From the NCBI GenBank assembly GCA_964035575.1, contig OZ037840.1:248001-312000 (forward strand): a stretch of 64,000 bases of DNA, given 5' to 3'. The number at the start of each line of letters is the position of its first letter. The stretch's first letter is position 1. The DNA comes from Rhynchopus sp. YZ270_cl-10. Lineage: Eukaryota; Euglenozoa; Diplonemea; Diplonemida; Diplonemidae. This document shows, one piece after another, positions 11,301 to 20,815 of the stretch. The position numbers and the translations under genes were made by a program. The notes beneath the pieces were generated by a model. It was not told the origin of the DNA. It saw only the letters and a program-made list of their open reading frames with translations, and did not search any database.

Positions 11301-11970
11301 GATTTTTTTTTGGGAGGGTAAAATCAGGTGGATTTGTACAACCATGTAAAACTAGAAAAAAGTGTCACCTTGCCGTTCCCTCACCTCCCCTTCTTTGTAG
11401 TTGTTTGATGTTGACGCTTCCACACAAACAAAATAAAGTTGATAGTGCAAACCGCCTCTGGCACGCAGGCACTGACACTCCTCGGTCTATCATCCCGCCC
11501 CCCTCCCCGGGGGGCTGCATATGAGAGCGGCTGACAGATCTCAACAAACATTGCCTTACGCCTCTCTCCTTCAAAACCCTTCTTTACGGCTAACATACCA
11601 CCCATTGGAACATCTCGGTGCTTCGTGACATCTTGACAGCTTCGACTTGCACCGTGAACGGCCCGACTGTATCAGTAATCATCTCCCCAGTGATGACACC
11701 TGTGAAGTGGATCGGGTTGGAGGCGAACCCAGCGGCGATCTTCAGGGGCGGGTCGTGCCCGATCTCCTTCAGGTTCGAGGAGAGGTAGTCAAGCTCCTTG
11801 GCCACCTCGACGGCGTTCTGCTCGTTGAAGAAGAGTACCATGGGGGCAAGAACGGCAAGCATCACCCAGCCAAAGCAGGCCCCACACAGCGACCCTGCAA
11901 CGCGCGAGCCATACGAGTTGTGCGTCACCTCCACATAGCTGTGCGGGCCTGTCTGGAATCCGTTGCGCAT
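8305..11970 (-). CDS. TMEM43: TMEM43 (LUMA) family membrane protein, three exons
   Basis: Minus-strand exons 11970-11599, 9465-9365 and 9010-8305 join in frame to about 392 codons, close to the 400 residues of human TMEM43. Exon 1 carries the first membrane span and ends EMFQWV, matching EMYQWV in the human protein. Exon 2 encodes VKNYDYHTSWSSSYKNS, corresponding to the YSYNTEWRSEIINSK region. Exon 3 holds GHQNPSPAL, PQVGDLRVSVDYF and three C-terminal spans. Introns are 11598-9466 (GTATGT...ATCCAG, phase 0) and 9364-9011 (GTATGT...TCACAG, phase 2). TMEM43 proteins sit in the inner nuclear and endoplasmic reticulum membranes. The start is the ATG at 11970; an in-frame upstream ATG at 12066 would add 32 low-complexity residues. 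The first intron is nearly filled by the recombinase element. Confidence 0.92.
9504..11150 (+). mobile_element. Tyrosine-recombinase (Crypton-like) element inside TMEM43 intron 1
   Basis: A recombinase gene is flanked by inverted repeats: left 9504-9547 and right 10937-10981 share GCTGGGATCCTTCACAAACG (inverted) with few mismatches. Outside or inside these, further inverted copies of GGCGTGAAA(T/A)AAAG occur (9550-9580, 9605-9640, 11112-11146). The right flank also has a short hairpin TTGCCC...GGGCAA at 11056-11080. Exact ends are uncertain because the two inverted-repeat sets are not at symmetric distances. Classic Cryptons lack long inverted repeats, so this is an unusual member or a relative. 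It is transcribed opposite to TMEM43. Confidence 0.75.
9688..10704 (+). CDS. Tyrosine recombinase, Crypton-like, intact frame
   Basis: A 338-residue protein. Residues 10-105 look like a helical core-binding domain. The catalytic domain follows, with Arg149 in SGMRCTEALML, basic residues near 178-180 (AKVKKAD), His263 and Arg266 in GHSFRRSSATQAAEAG, His286/Trp289 in RHYGW and Tyr298 in QRYTEV. This is the R..HxxR..(H/W)..Y set of tyrosine recombinases, which break and rejoin DNA through a 3'-phosphotyrosine. The C-terminal 40 residues are polar, with no added DNA-binding domain such as the GCR1 type seen in some Cryptons. There is no reverse transcriptase nearby, which argues against a DIRS element. 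All core residues are present, so it could be active. Confidence 0.9.
   Translation: MPRTKKKEAMEDLYETELLAGLKSSTAYKTEWNKFLQHNKITGRKQPREEHVVSYLTHLREERSYKASSLWSCYSKLNFMFKTEFDFSLKEYHRIGLLLKTWGSDESTKKSKTFSKGEVEMFLKMSELSDCYWCVRKAYVAVCFLSGMRCTEALMLEMTNYQESPVGYLFTYQHCAKVKKADMERGRFVVPRDSIYFCVVEEYLNRRSPVSQEGRFFITGTKTTADRTTTGTFRVQPLGINKMYGIPAEVARVLALDGSYTGHSFRRSSATQAAEAGASIVQMQRHYGWVSQAMPQRYTEVTQAGQVAMSQLLTQNNSPPTQTPQEVKININVQQNKP
11223..11332. mobile_element. MITE of about 110 bp in TMEM43 intron 1
   Basis: TIRs TCCACCTGATTTT and AAAATCAGGTGGA enclose a run of GGATAGG-type units (CGGATAGGTCCGGATAGG). Flanked by TTTG on both sides (11219-11222 and 11333-11336). A partial copy of the left end (ATCCACCTGATTTTGCC) occurs at 15737-15760. 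Confidence 0.65.
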
Positions 11971-12186
11971 TTGTGTATGTGAGTTGTCTGGTGAGAAAGG
12001 GAGGGTGGAAGAGAGAGAGAGAGATGTGGGCTGATGTGCATGGCGTAGTCTCTTGTCATGTGTCATGTGATAAGTGAAATGAAAAAGGTAGTTTTCTATT
12101 TGTCGTTGGTTGTTTGTTGGATCGCATCCGCCCTCGTCCGTACTTCAGGAAAAAATAAACGGTTATTTTGGGTGGTTTAAAATCCC

Positions 12187-12345
12187 TGGGGTGATCAGGG
12201 GTAGTATTCTGCCAAAAAATTCGCAAAACCCGGAATGCGAATCGCAAAAATTCGCAAAAATTCGCACTGCGAATTTTTCGCATTTTTTCCCCGATTTTTC
12301 CTGGTTTGCGAATTTCGTAGCAGAATACTACCCCTGATCACCCCA
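12187..12345. mobile_element. MITE with perfect 26-bp inverted ends
   Basis: Ends TGGGGTGATCAGGGGTAGTA and TACTACCCCTGATCACCCCA are exact inverse complements and continue through TTCTGC/GCAGAA. Flanked by the 5-bp duplication ATCCC (12182-12186 and 12346-12350). The interior is made of repeated AATTCGCAAAA and its inverse, so nearly all 159 bp can fold. No coding capacity. Confidence 0.8.
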
Positions 12346-12544
12346 ATCCCGGTGGTGAAAGTGAGTCTTTTGTGAAGTTTGTTTTTGCAAACCCCAAAAA
12401 AACCCGAAAACTGAAGTACGATGGAGAGGTGGAGCACAAAAGGGGGAAAGGGAAACGGTGAGACATGACACCGAAGAACGTCTCACTGCCACACATGTGG
12501 CATACGTGTACAATCAGACTTGTTTGGCATGCACACCGTCTCCA

Positions 12545-12595
12545 CTAGGCATACCTAGAAAGCGAATATGATATTCGCTTTCTAGGTATGACTAG
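12545..12595. repeat. 43-bp perfect hairpin insertion with CTAG duplication
   Basis: Arms 12550-12569 and 12571-12590 are perfect 20-bp inverse complements with a single G between them. CTAG flanks both sides (12545-12548 and 12592-12595). The paralogous flank at 16715-16730 reads CCACTAGGGCAG with no insertion, so this is a true insertion after the duplication of the LRR locus. Confidence 0.85.
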
Positions 12596-12737
12596 GGCAG
12601 TTGTGTGCAAAGAAACACCCCAAAAAAAAAACCTGCGATGTTTAAAGTTCTCTTTTTGATACTTAGTTTGTTGCATCGCAGGTACGTGGCAGCGTTCTGT
12701 CGAAGCATCACGCTGCGTAGTTGTACCTTTGCCTTAA

Positions 12738-14594
12738 TCACTCTAATTTCTCTAACACAGCCTTGCTGCATTTCTTCTTTCCGTACAATGTAGGAGAACA
12801 TTTACAAAGGAAATACTCCTCTACCTCCACGACATTACTCAAGGGAGAGAGATCAAGTTCTGTCAGCGAAGAACAGCTCTGCAGGAACTGCTCCTTGATC
12901 CCTCTCACAGTGAGCAAGCCAGAGAGATTAAGTTCTTCCAAAGCTGTACAATCCTTGAGAAAGTAGGAACGAATCGCAGTTACCCTCACAAAGGAAGAGA
13001 GATCAAGTTGTGTCAGAGAAGTGCACCCCATAAGGAATGACTTCTCAATCGCTGTGACACTGCTCAATGGAGTGAGGTCGATTTCTTTCAAAGATCTGCA
13101 GTACTGCAGGAAGTGAGGCCCAACTGAAGTGACACCACTAAAGGGAGAAAGATCAAGTTGTGTCAGAGAAGTGCACTCGTACAGGAACTGATCCTGAATC
13201 ACTGTGACCCTGCTCAAGGGAGTGAGATCAAGTTCTTTCAAGGCTTTGCAGTCCCGAAGGAAGTGAGTCCCAACTGAAGTGACACTGGTCAAACCAGAGA
13301 TGTCAAGTACTTCCAAGCTGGCGCAATTCTGCAGAAACCCGTTCCCAATCGAAGCAATGCCAGACACAGCGCTGAGATCAAGACTCACGAAAGTTGCTCC
13401 GAAGAAGAATCTCATTGGAATCGCAGTCGCAACACCTGCCTGAAGAAGCAAACAAGCCACCTTCGCATCCGTCACTTCCGCCAACCTCGCTGCTGTCAGG
13501 TTTTTCTCACCCAATGCATCAAGTGCTGCAATGGCTACCTGCTCCTTCGTCTGCTTCTGCACAATCCTGTCAGCACTCAGCTGTGTCATGTCCTCTCCTT
13601 CTCCCATCACCTCACCCCTGAAACACATCCCAAAGCTGTTTCCAGGCAACTTTGTTGCAGACGCCACCTTCCGACGCAAGCCACACAGCGTGTCATCCAC
13701 ACTCACCTCAATCAAGTGTTCCACTCCATCCACACCCTCCACAAGCACAGGCACGACAAGTCCCAACCTCTGGCCAAGAGCGTCGTGCACGTCCGACACA
13801 GGCAGCGTCAGGGAAAACTCTGCGTGTGGGTATGCAGCACCCACAAGGCGGTGGCGGTCTCCGCACGCTGCCATGCTCTCGATGCTCCGCACAACGGCCT
13901 GCGACTCTGTTGCCGCACGCAGCGCCTGGTCGTCCCCAAGCAGACACACCTGCTCGCACTCGTCAATCATGTGTTCTGCCTTCGCAACAAACGTCTTCAG
14001 CGCACACACCTGCCCTGCAGCACTCAGTGCCTGTGTGAGGAAGCTCCGTGCCAACGCCTCCTCACACACGACGTTGCTACGCCACACATCCTCACCCATC
14101 AACAGGTGTCCGACGTGTGTCTGCAGGAGAAGGTCTTTGTACCTGGCCTCTGGGGGTTCGGCTGCCTCAAGCACACAGCACTCCTCATCTGCAGCAGCCC
14201 GCTGCTTCGTCAGGTCTGCCGCGTGTGAGCGCAGGATGCAGCGCTGGCGTGCAACGTACTCAGAGATTTCGATTGTGTTGTGTCCCGCATGTTCGCGCTT
14301 CTCACAGCGGACACAGATCATTGCGTCTCCACACGCAGGGTCTTCACAGACAAGGTGCAGCTTGAACTCTGGGTGCAGTGCACAGTTCGGCGATGCCCCG
14401 TACCAAGTCACAGAAGCAAGATGCATCTCACGGTCGCGTACCCTCGGGTGTAAAGCTTCGAAGCAGGCAGGATTGTCGCAGAAGAACAGTTCTTTACAAT
14501 GTCCACACTGCAGCTGTGCAGGTGCCGAACAGCTCTCACACAAAGGCATCTGTGGTGCGGTGGGCTCCATGTCACAGACCATGTTGTCCTTCAA
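12738..14594 (-). CDS. B-box / ubiquitin-like / leucine-rich-repeat protein
   Basis: A 618-residue frame. Residues about 18-60 hold a cysteine-rich zinc finger (CESC...CGHC...CDNPAC), followed by a canonical B-box (CALHPEF...CEDPACGDAMICVRC...HAGHN) at about 90-130. An alpha-helical stretch comes next, then a ubiquitin-like region around 275-345 (LIEVSVDDTLCGLRRKVASA). From about 390 there are tandem leucine-rich repeats of 25 residues with the pattern LxxLDLSxLSxVTxIxxxFLxxC, similar to BspA-type repeats. It ends KKKCSKAVLEKLE. B-box plus LRR plus ubiquitin-like domains suggest an intracellular scaffold or ubiquitin-pathway adaptor; there is no RING, so ligase activity is not claimed. The C-terminal two-thirds is paralogous to the gene at 16860-17873. 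Confidence 0.88.
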   Translation of the reverse strand: MKDNMVCDMEPTAPQMPLCESCSAPAQLQCGHCKELFFCDNPACFEALHPRVRDREMHLASVTWYGASPNCALHPEFKLHLVCEDPACGDAMICVRCEKREHAGHNTIEISEYVARQRCILRSHAADLTKQRAAADEECCVLEAAEPPEARYKDLLLQTHVGHLLMGEDVWRSNVVCEEALARSFLTQALSAAGQVCALKTFVAKAEHMIDECEQVCLLGDDQALRAATESQAVVRSIESMAACGDRHRLVGAAYPHAEFSLTLPVSDVHDALGQRLGLVVPVLVEGVDGVEHLIEVSVDDTLCGLRRKVASATKLPGNSFGMCFRGEVMGEGEDMTQLSADRIVQKQTKEQVAIAALDALGEKNLTAARLAEVTDAKVACLLLQAGVATAIPMRFFFGATFVSLDLSAVSGIASIGNGFLQNCASLEVLDISGLTSVTSVGTHFLRDCKALKELDLTPLSRVTVIQDQFLYECTSLTQLDLSPFSGVTSVGPHFLQYCRSLKEIDLTPLSSVTAIEKSFLMGCTSLTQLDLSSFVRVTAIRSYFLKDCTALEELNLSGLLTVRGIKEQFLQSCSSLTELDLSPLSNVVEVEEYFLCKCSPTLYGKKKCSKAVLEKLE

Positions 14595-15417
14595 AGCAAG
14601 GGGAGGGGAGGGAAGGGAAGGTCTCTGTGGGTTGTGGTGTCGTGAATGTTATGAATCCCCCTCGCCACTCCAGAGAAAGGTGTGTGTTTCTACTGCCGAC
14701 AACGACGGAGGAAGCAACGACCCTGCGGACGTGGTTCGGAGACAGGAAGATGAACGACGCGCATGCCAATGGCTGGTGGCACAGCCCAAGCCAGCCACGG
14801 CATTGAAGAGTGAAGAAAGGAAGGACACTGAGGAGTGCTGGTGCCGGAATGTGAACAGGTTCGCGGGAGTAGGGTGAGAGGGGGAAATACAGAAAAAGAA
14901 CGCCTTTTGCTTTTTATTTGTGTGGATGTTAAAAATACTACAGTGCCAAGAGCTATCTTCACCCACGCAGGAAAAGGGGAAACAAAATAGGGGGTGAGTT
15001 TGTTAGTTGTACGCTTCCACGTGGATCTTGAAAAACAAAAGAAAAACAAAAACACCCTCCAGTTATCCCCTTGTGTCGAAACTCTTTACTTTTTTCTGAA
15101 AATGAAAAGGGTGCTTGTCAAAGTGGGGAAGTGTTCAAAAATGTAAAAAGCGTGTATTTTTGTGTGTCAAGTGAACAAAAAAACCACCTCGCGGCGTTTT
15201 GTTTCGGTAACAAAACAGAAAGTAAGACAGATGAACCTTAGCCTGTGTTCAGTCACTGAAGAGAAGTGAAGAGAAAAGAAAAATGTCAGCAAAAGAGTTA
15301 TCAAAGAAGTGAACACTTACCCTCATGAGGACAGTTGGCTTGGCAATAGAAACACAAGGTAATGGAAACAGCACAGGAGAGGTGCTGTCACCTGCTTCCA
15401 ATATTATTTTTTTTTTG
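14595..15417. other. Intergenic tract upstream of the first LRR gene
   Basis: The 5' flank of the minus-strand LRR gene. Frames seen here are compositional or antisense. A hairpin cassette lies at 15227-15262. No gene recognised. Confidence 0.45.
15227..15262 (+). repeat. Hairpin cassette (CTCTCGT-loop family, diverged)
   Basis: AGATGAACCTTAGC, then CTGTGTTC, then AGTCAC. It keeps the 5' word and the 3' TCAC word of the family with a changed loop. Confidence 0.4.
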
Positions 15418-16434
15418 ATCAGTCTAAATGGGAGCCAATTACCCCCCCCTAGCCAATTACCCCCCCCCCCTTATATTACCCCCTTTTTCCAAAATCCGAA
15501 AATACGAGATTTTTCAGTGTCTATTACCCCCCCCCCCCCCCCCCCTTTAGGTGGCCCCACGTAGAAGGAAATCCTTAAGGATTTGCTGTGGACACACTGT
15601 GACCCCACCGTGGAGAGCAATCGGCTCGTGCAATCAAAAGAAAGCAGAGAAAAGGGGAAAGAAAAAAAGAAAAAAGTTGCGTACCATGCGCCTGCGGCGC
15701 TATCTGTTCCCTACCCCCCGTGATGTACTTATGTATAATCCACCTGATTTTGCCGGTGTTTTCCGGTGTTAGCCGGTGAAGTCACGGCATTGGGTACTGG
15801 GTACACTCACTTCAGCATTGTACTAGCCCAGGGAGGGTTCCCGGCTACCGGCAAGGTCTCTTCCAATCCGTACCCCAGTTTCCTAGGGGGCTTCACTGGC
15901 TCGGGCTCCAGTAGGTCCCTCCGCACATGTAATGTGCCTGCCTTCGGCACCCAGGGTAGCATTCCCAGCACCTTTTACCCTCAGGTCAGACCGCAAACCC
16001 GCAAATACGGTACACGTACACACGTACACACGTACACACGTACACACGTACACACGTACACACGTACACACGTACACACGTACACACGTACACACGTACA
16101 CACGTACACACGTACACACGTACACACGTACACACGTACACACGTACACACGTACACACGTACACACGTACACACGTACACACGTACACACGTACACACG
16201 TACACACGTACACACGTACACACGTACACACGTACACACGTACACACGTACACACGTACACACGTACACACGTACACACGTACACATGTACACAGGTACA
16301 CAGGTAGGTGTCTATTACCCCCCCCCCCCCTTGGGTGTCTATTACCCCCCCCCCTTATATTACCCCCAAAACCCGAATATGACCCTCAAGGGGGGGGGGG
16401 GGGGGGGGGGTAATTGGCTCCCATTTAGACTGAT
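15418..16434. mobile_element. TIR element carrying an 8-bp minisatellite
   Basis: Inverted ends ATCAGTCTAAATGGGAGCCA / TGGCTCCCATTTAGACTGAT continue into AATTACC and long C (or G) runs. The interior contains the 110-bp GCGCCTGCGGCGC module (15601-15716), part of a dispersed segment also found at 39325-39445 (GGAGGGTTCCCGGCTACCGG), and the minisatellite 16010-16300. No coding region; long frames across it come only from the minisatellite. No clear target duplication. Confidence 0.7.
16010..16300. repeat. Minisatellite, about 36 units of ACGTACAC
   Basis: An almost perfectly homogeneous 8-bp tandem repeat with a few variant units only at the right edge (ATGTACAC, AGGTACAC). Alternating purine-pyrimidine steps. 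It makes 24-bp periodic open frames on both strands that are not genes. Confidence 0.95.
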
Positions 16435-16611
16435 AAAATAAAAGTTAAATTCTAGAATTTCAGGCACAATGTCACCAAAAACGCTGGAAAAAAAGAAAGG
16501 TAAAAAAGAAAACACCTGCCCCTAGACCACAAAACAAACCTACATAGGGCCTCCTCAATAGGGCTGTAGGTAAAAATAAAAAGAAAACAAGCGTAAAACG
16601 ATGACAGCACA

Positions 16612-16859
16612 AAAGGGGAAAAGGTAAACGGTGAGACATGACACCGAAGAACGTCTCATTGCCACACATATTGCATACGTGTACAATCAGACTTGTTTGG
16701 CATGCACACCGTTTCCACTAGGGCAGTTGTGTGCAAAGAAACACCCCAAAAAAACCTGCAATAGTTAAAGTTCTCTTTTTGGTACTTAGTTTGTTGCATC
16801 GCAGGTACGTGCAGCGTTCTGTCGAAGCATCACGCTGCGTAGTTGTACCTTTGCCTTAA
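16612..16859. repeat. Duplicated 3' flank of the LRR genes
   Basis: Nearly identical to 12430-12737 (for example AACGGTGAGACATGACACCG, and ATGCACACCGT before CCACTAGGG). This shows that the duplication covered the 3' untranslated region as well as the coding part. Differences include the 12545-12595 hairpin, present only in the other copy. Confidence 0.85.
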
Positions 16860-17873
16860 TCACTCTAATTTCTCTAACACAGCCTTGCTGCACTTCTTCT
16901 TTCCGTACAATGTGGGAGAACATTTACAAAGGAAACGTGTCCCTACCTCCAAGACATTACTCAAGGGAGAGAGATCAAGTTCTGTCAGCGAAGAACAGTT
17001 GTACAGGAACTGATCCTTAATCTCTCTCACATTGAGCAAGCCAGAGAGATTAAGTTCTTCCAAAGCTGTACAATCCCTGATAAAGTAGGTATGAATCATA
17101 GTTACTCTCACAAAGGAAGAGAGATCAAGTTGTTTCAGGGAAGTACACTTGTACAGGAATGACATTTCAATCGCTGTGACACTGCTCAATAGAGTGAGAT
17201 CGATTTCTTTCAAAGATGTGCAGAACTGCAGGAAGTGAGGCCCAACTGAAGTGACACCACTAAAGGGAGAAAGATCAAGTTGTGTCAGAGAAGTGCACTC
17301 GTACAGGAACTGATCCTGAATCACTGTGACCCCGCTCAAGGGAGTGAGATCAACTTCTTTCAAGGCTTTGCAGCCCTTAAGGAAGTGATGCCCAACTGAA
17401 GTGACACTGGTCAAACCAGAGATGTCAAGTACTTCCAAGCTGGCGCAATTCTGCAGAAACCCGTTCCCAATCGAAACAATGCCAGACACAGCGCTGAGAT
17501 CAAGACTCACGAAAGTTGCTCCTGATAAGAATCTCCTTGGAATCGCAGTCGCAACACCTGCCTGAAGAAGCAAACAAGCCACCTTCGCATCCGTCACTTC
17601 CGCCAACCTCGCTGCTGTCAAGTTTTTCTCACCCAATGCATGAAGAGCTGCAATGGCTATGTACCGCTCCGTCTTCGTCAAGACGACTGTGTCCCCGGCA
17701 CTCAGTTCTGTGATGTCCTCCCCTTCCCCCTTCCCTCCGAAGCCCATATGAAAGCTGTCTTCGCACAACCCCGTTGCAGACGCCACCTTCTGCCGCATCG
17801 TCTCCGTTGTGTCATCCTCACCCACCTCAATCACGTAGTCCGTTTCCCCAAACCCCTGGATCGTCAGTTCCAT
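16860..17873 (-). CDS. Ubiquitin-like / leucine-rich-repeat protein (paralogue)
   Basis: A 337-residue frame starting MELTIQGFGETDYVIEVGED. Residues 1-70 look like a ubiquitin-like fold (VIEVGEDDTTETMRQKVASA), followed by a linker shared with the first LRR gene (ALGEKNLTAARLAEVTDAKV) and seven or so 25-residue leucine-rich repeats, ending KKKCSKAVLEKLE. It lacks the B-box part of the gene at 12738-14594. The ubiquitin-like segment is much more diverged between the two genes than the LRR part, which suggests recent duplication or gene conversion of the LRR end. Likely an intracellular binding protein; partner unknown. Confidence 0.85.
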   Translation of the reverse strand: MELTIQGFGETDYVIEVGEDDTTETMRQKVASATGLCEDSFHMGFGGKGEGEDITELSAGDTVVLTKTERYIAIAALHALGEKNLTAARLAEVTDAKVACLLLQAGVATAIPRRFLSGATFVSLDLSAVSGIVSIGNGFLQNCASLEVLDISGLTSVTSVGHHFLKGCKALKEVDLTPLSGVTVIQDQFLYECTSLTQLDLSPFSGVTSVGPHFLQFCTSLKEIDLTLLSSVTAIEMSFLYKCTSLKQLDLSSFVRVTMIHTYFIRDCTALEELNLSGLLNVREIKDQFLYNCSSLTELDLSPLSNVLEVGTRFLCKCSPTLYGKKKCSKAVLEKLE

Positions 17874-20611
17874 ATTGTGTTGCCTCTATCTCTACAGGGT
17901 GGGTTGCTGTGTTGTGGGGAAAGGAACAACAAGGCTCCTCGAAGTGTTACGCCCGCCAGTCCATTCGGACTCGTATAGACCCGGTTGGAGACACGGAGTC
18001 TGGATGTGAACTTGGAAGGTGGCCGTTCGCCGAAGCTAGACTTGGCCACGATAAACTCATGTGCCCTGAAATATTTCACGTATGTCTCTAGACTGGGTTC
18101 TGGCTTTGAGGCGTTCAGCCATAATCCATCCAGTGGTAGCATCACGGATGCCGTCCCACATCTTAAGGTTATGCAGGTCGTTAGCGTGGTGATAATCTGG
18201 AAACTTTCAGCTAAAGGGAAAGATGGGGGCACAAACCTAAGAAAACATCCCCACTTCCGCATACCCCCACAACCCCACCACACCACCCTGGTCATCGTGT
18301 ACGAGCTCAGCCCTCGGGAAGGGGAGACGTGGAAGCATGCGGGTGTAATATTCATAGAAAAAAGGGGGGTGAGGGTGAAGGTAGCATAGGACCCGGTGCA
18401 GCGCGGCGAACAACCACCTGGATGGTGGATGGTGGATGGTGCTACGTCTGTGCAGGAAAAGGTGCTCCGCCATCGACAACGTCGTACTGTGTCATTCCAC
18501 ATCATCCTAAACGTAAGCCACCCATGAGAACCATGGAAGGACACCCACCCATGTCTGTGGTTGCCTGCCACAACTCACCCCACAACTCTCACCAACGAAG
18601 TGCTGAATGCCCCAATTGCCCAACCCAACCCACGAACGACACAAGAGCTCCATGTGGGCACTATGTAACACACATTTGCACACCGGTGATAAGGTCCCAA
18701 CTCATGCAGGCGGGAAGGTGTCCCGACACTGGCCGGAGATAGGGTGCATGACGCATCCCTGCCAGAGGACGGGTGCCCATATGAGAAGGAAGAAGACCCT
18801 TGCCCAACCCAACGTACCAAGTGTATGAGGTGTGGGAGGTGAGGCAAGAAGGCGAGAGAAGCGTCTGCACCACATCACTGCCAAGGTGTCGGCAGTCGAC
18901 ACATGGCGTGCGAAGAGGTGCAGGCTCCAGAAGACTGCGCCAAACATGCCGCCCAGGACACAAACCCTCGCTGCCTGCAGGTCTCGACCACACGACCCCT
19001 CTGGACTGCAACGAACAAAGCACAACGCGCACATCCACCTTCCTCCACAGCCACCACAGTGGTTTCTCTTCGTCTCCTGTCGACATCCCTCCTCCCCTCC
19101 CCCACACACCATCACCCCACACTCTCCACCCCACATCCACATCCATTACAACATTAGCCGAGAACCAGAAGACGCTGTTGCACCTTATCGCAACCGCCTC
19201 ACGAACCCCTACCACTAACAAACGAACGACGTCCAGGTGGTGATGCCATTGCACATTGCCGTCACCCTCACACCCCACCCCCACCCCTCTAGCTTTTGCC
19301 AACATCCCTGCCCCCTGCAGCCACGTCTACCCCACATCAACGCCGTCCACCCCCTCTGAATACCCCACCCCCTCTCCTCGAGGCCCCCTACCCTGCCCCC
19401 AGCTGCTACCTGCTACTGGACACAACACCACTGCCCGTTGTCCCTCACCTCGCGTAGGATTTAGCTAAAAGGGAGCTCCTCACGACCCATCCCTCCCTTG
19501 GCTTTTACCATTCAAGGCTTACGCCTGCATTGGGCACGCTGGTTTGTTCACAGTAACATCGATGGTCGACCCGTGTGCGCATGGTATACGCGTAGACGCT
19601 TTCGGCAATGAAGGAACCAGCCAAGACAACATTCACCCCCAAAAAAGGCCACCTCACCCCACCCCCAGGTCTTTGGAAAATATTTAAAAAAAAATCAACA
19701 GAATTTACTTTCTATTTAACACCCCCCCCCAAGAGGGAAAGGTTGGGGGAGAGGGCTAGAGACTCACACTTCACCACATCCCACACCCATCGCCCATCAA
19801 CCATCAACCATACTACTTTTTGCTGTGCCGACGAATTCGCATAACGCACGCAAGCCTTGGTGGGGGGGGGTAACCAAGGGTACTCAAAATGACGCCTTTT
19901 GACCTCCTTTTTTTCCCCCCCTCAGCTTGCTTTTTTCCCCGCAGGTGGAAACTGCTGGTCATAGCAGCTGCATCTATGTGAATGACAGAAGTGGCTTTCT
20001 TCGGTCATAACGGCGGCTGCTGACCGAGGAGGAGGAGGTAAACTTCTAGCAATAAACGATCATCTGATACCTGCCGCACAGCTTGCAGACAGCAACCCCC
20101 CCATCCGATGATGATGCATTGTTAGGCAGTGGGATGTTTCACGCTTGAGTCGAAATAGGACGTCATCTTCGGAGCTGCAGTGCCCTCCACGCCGTCTGTC
20201 TGCCCCCAACCTCGAATCTGCCATGCTGTCCAGCCACCACAGTGTTCTCTTCAGCCACGGAGCTGAGGGTGCATCATGCCGTCACCCCACACCCACCCAC
20301 CACCCTTCGCACTCCTGACAGTGTCGCAGACGTACCAGCCACACCTTCTCTAAGCTGGTGTCATTTTGAGCTGCCGTCATGCACGTACAGTGTCCCTCCC
20401 TATACTGTGCACGTGCTACGTCATTCCAGGGTGGAAAATGGTCAACAGGATAGCCAATGTGTGTTCATTTCTCTGCATTTCAGGTAGCGGAATGTCCATG
20501 ATTTTCCCAGCAATCCTACAACGAAGCACCGAGATGCGACATCGTAGCTTTTGAGGCGAGCAATTAACACCTTTGCCTTAGGACCGACTGACCCACGTCC
20601 AAATGCTGTTT
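17874..20611. other. Long intergenic tract, C/A-rich, no supported gene
   Basis: The stretch 18230-19470 is strongly biased to CCAC/CACC on the plus strand, giving overlapping open frames on both strands with no domain. A 235-codon minus frame (17864-18571) overlaps the start of the LRR gene and is not supported by any motif. The part 19600-20560 has poly-A and poly-C runs and nothing recognisable. Confidence 0.45.
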
Positions 20612-20815
20612 TGACGCAGGGAAACCTTCTTCCACATTCGGTCTTTCAGTATTGTTCTCCATTGAATATTCGCTACAACCAAGATCTGCACATCACCCAC
20701 GCTCCAGAGAGGCTCACGCCAACTCCTTCGCGGCGTGGGTCACGCACTCCTACGCATGCCATGTCTACACGCTGTTGGCGCTATTGCACTGCACAGGACT
20801 GCTGTCGCTGGGGCA
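20612..20815 (+). repeat. Dispersed repeat, copy 1
   Basis: From about GACGCAGGGAAACCTTCTTC to TATTGCACTGCAC. The inverse complement occurs at about 31770-31960 with small differences, including a second partial unit (GGAGCGTGGGTGATGTGCAG occurs twice there). No open frame with a recognised domain. Confidence 0.7.

Larger units (their letters stand above)
11971..12737. other. Intergenic tract between TMEM43 and the first LRR gene
   Basis: Divided between the 5' flank of TMEM43 (GA repeat at 12009-12023) and the 3' flank of the LRR gene. It holds a MITE (12187-12345) and a small hairpin insertion (12545-12595). The part from about 12430 is duplicated at 16612-16859. Confidence 0.5.

Noticed and set aside
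13531-14877. 448-codon plus-strand frame
   Set aside because: Antisense shadow of the LRR/B-box gene; the minus frame has recognisable domains and this one has none.
15766-16441. Long frames of YTRTHVHT-type repeats on both strands
   Set aside because: They come only from the 8-bp minisatellite, which is open in several frames; no flanking gene structure.
17864-18571. 235-codon minus-strand frame upstream of the second LRR gene
   Set aside because: It overlaps the LRR start in another frame, has no motif, and its composition changes along its length.
18661-19305. 214-codon minus frame and overlapping plus frames
   Set aside because: The region is a CCAC/CACC-biased tract that is open in many frames; no domain.
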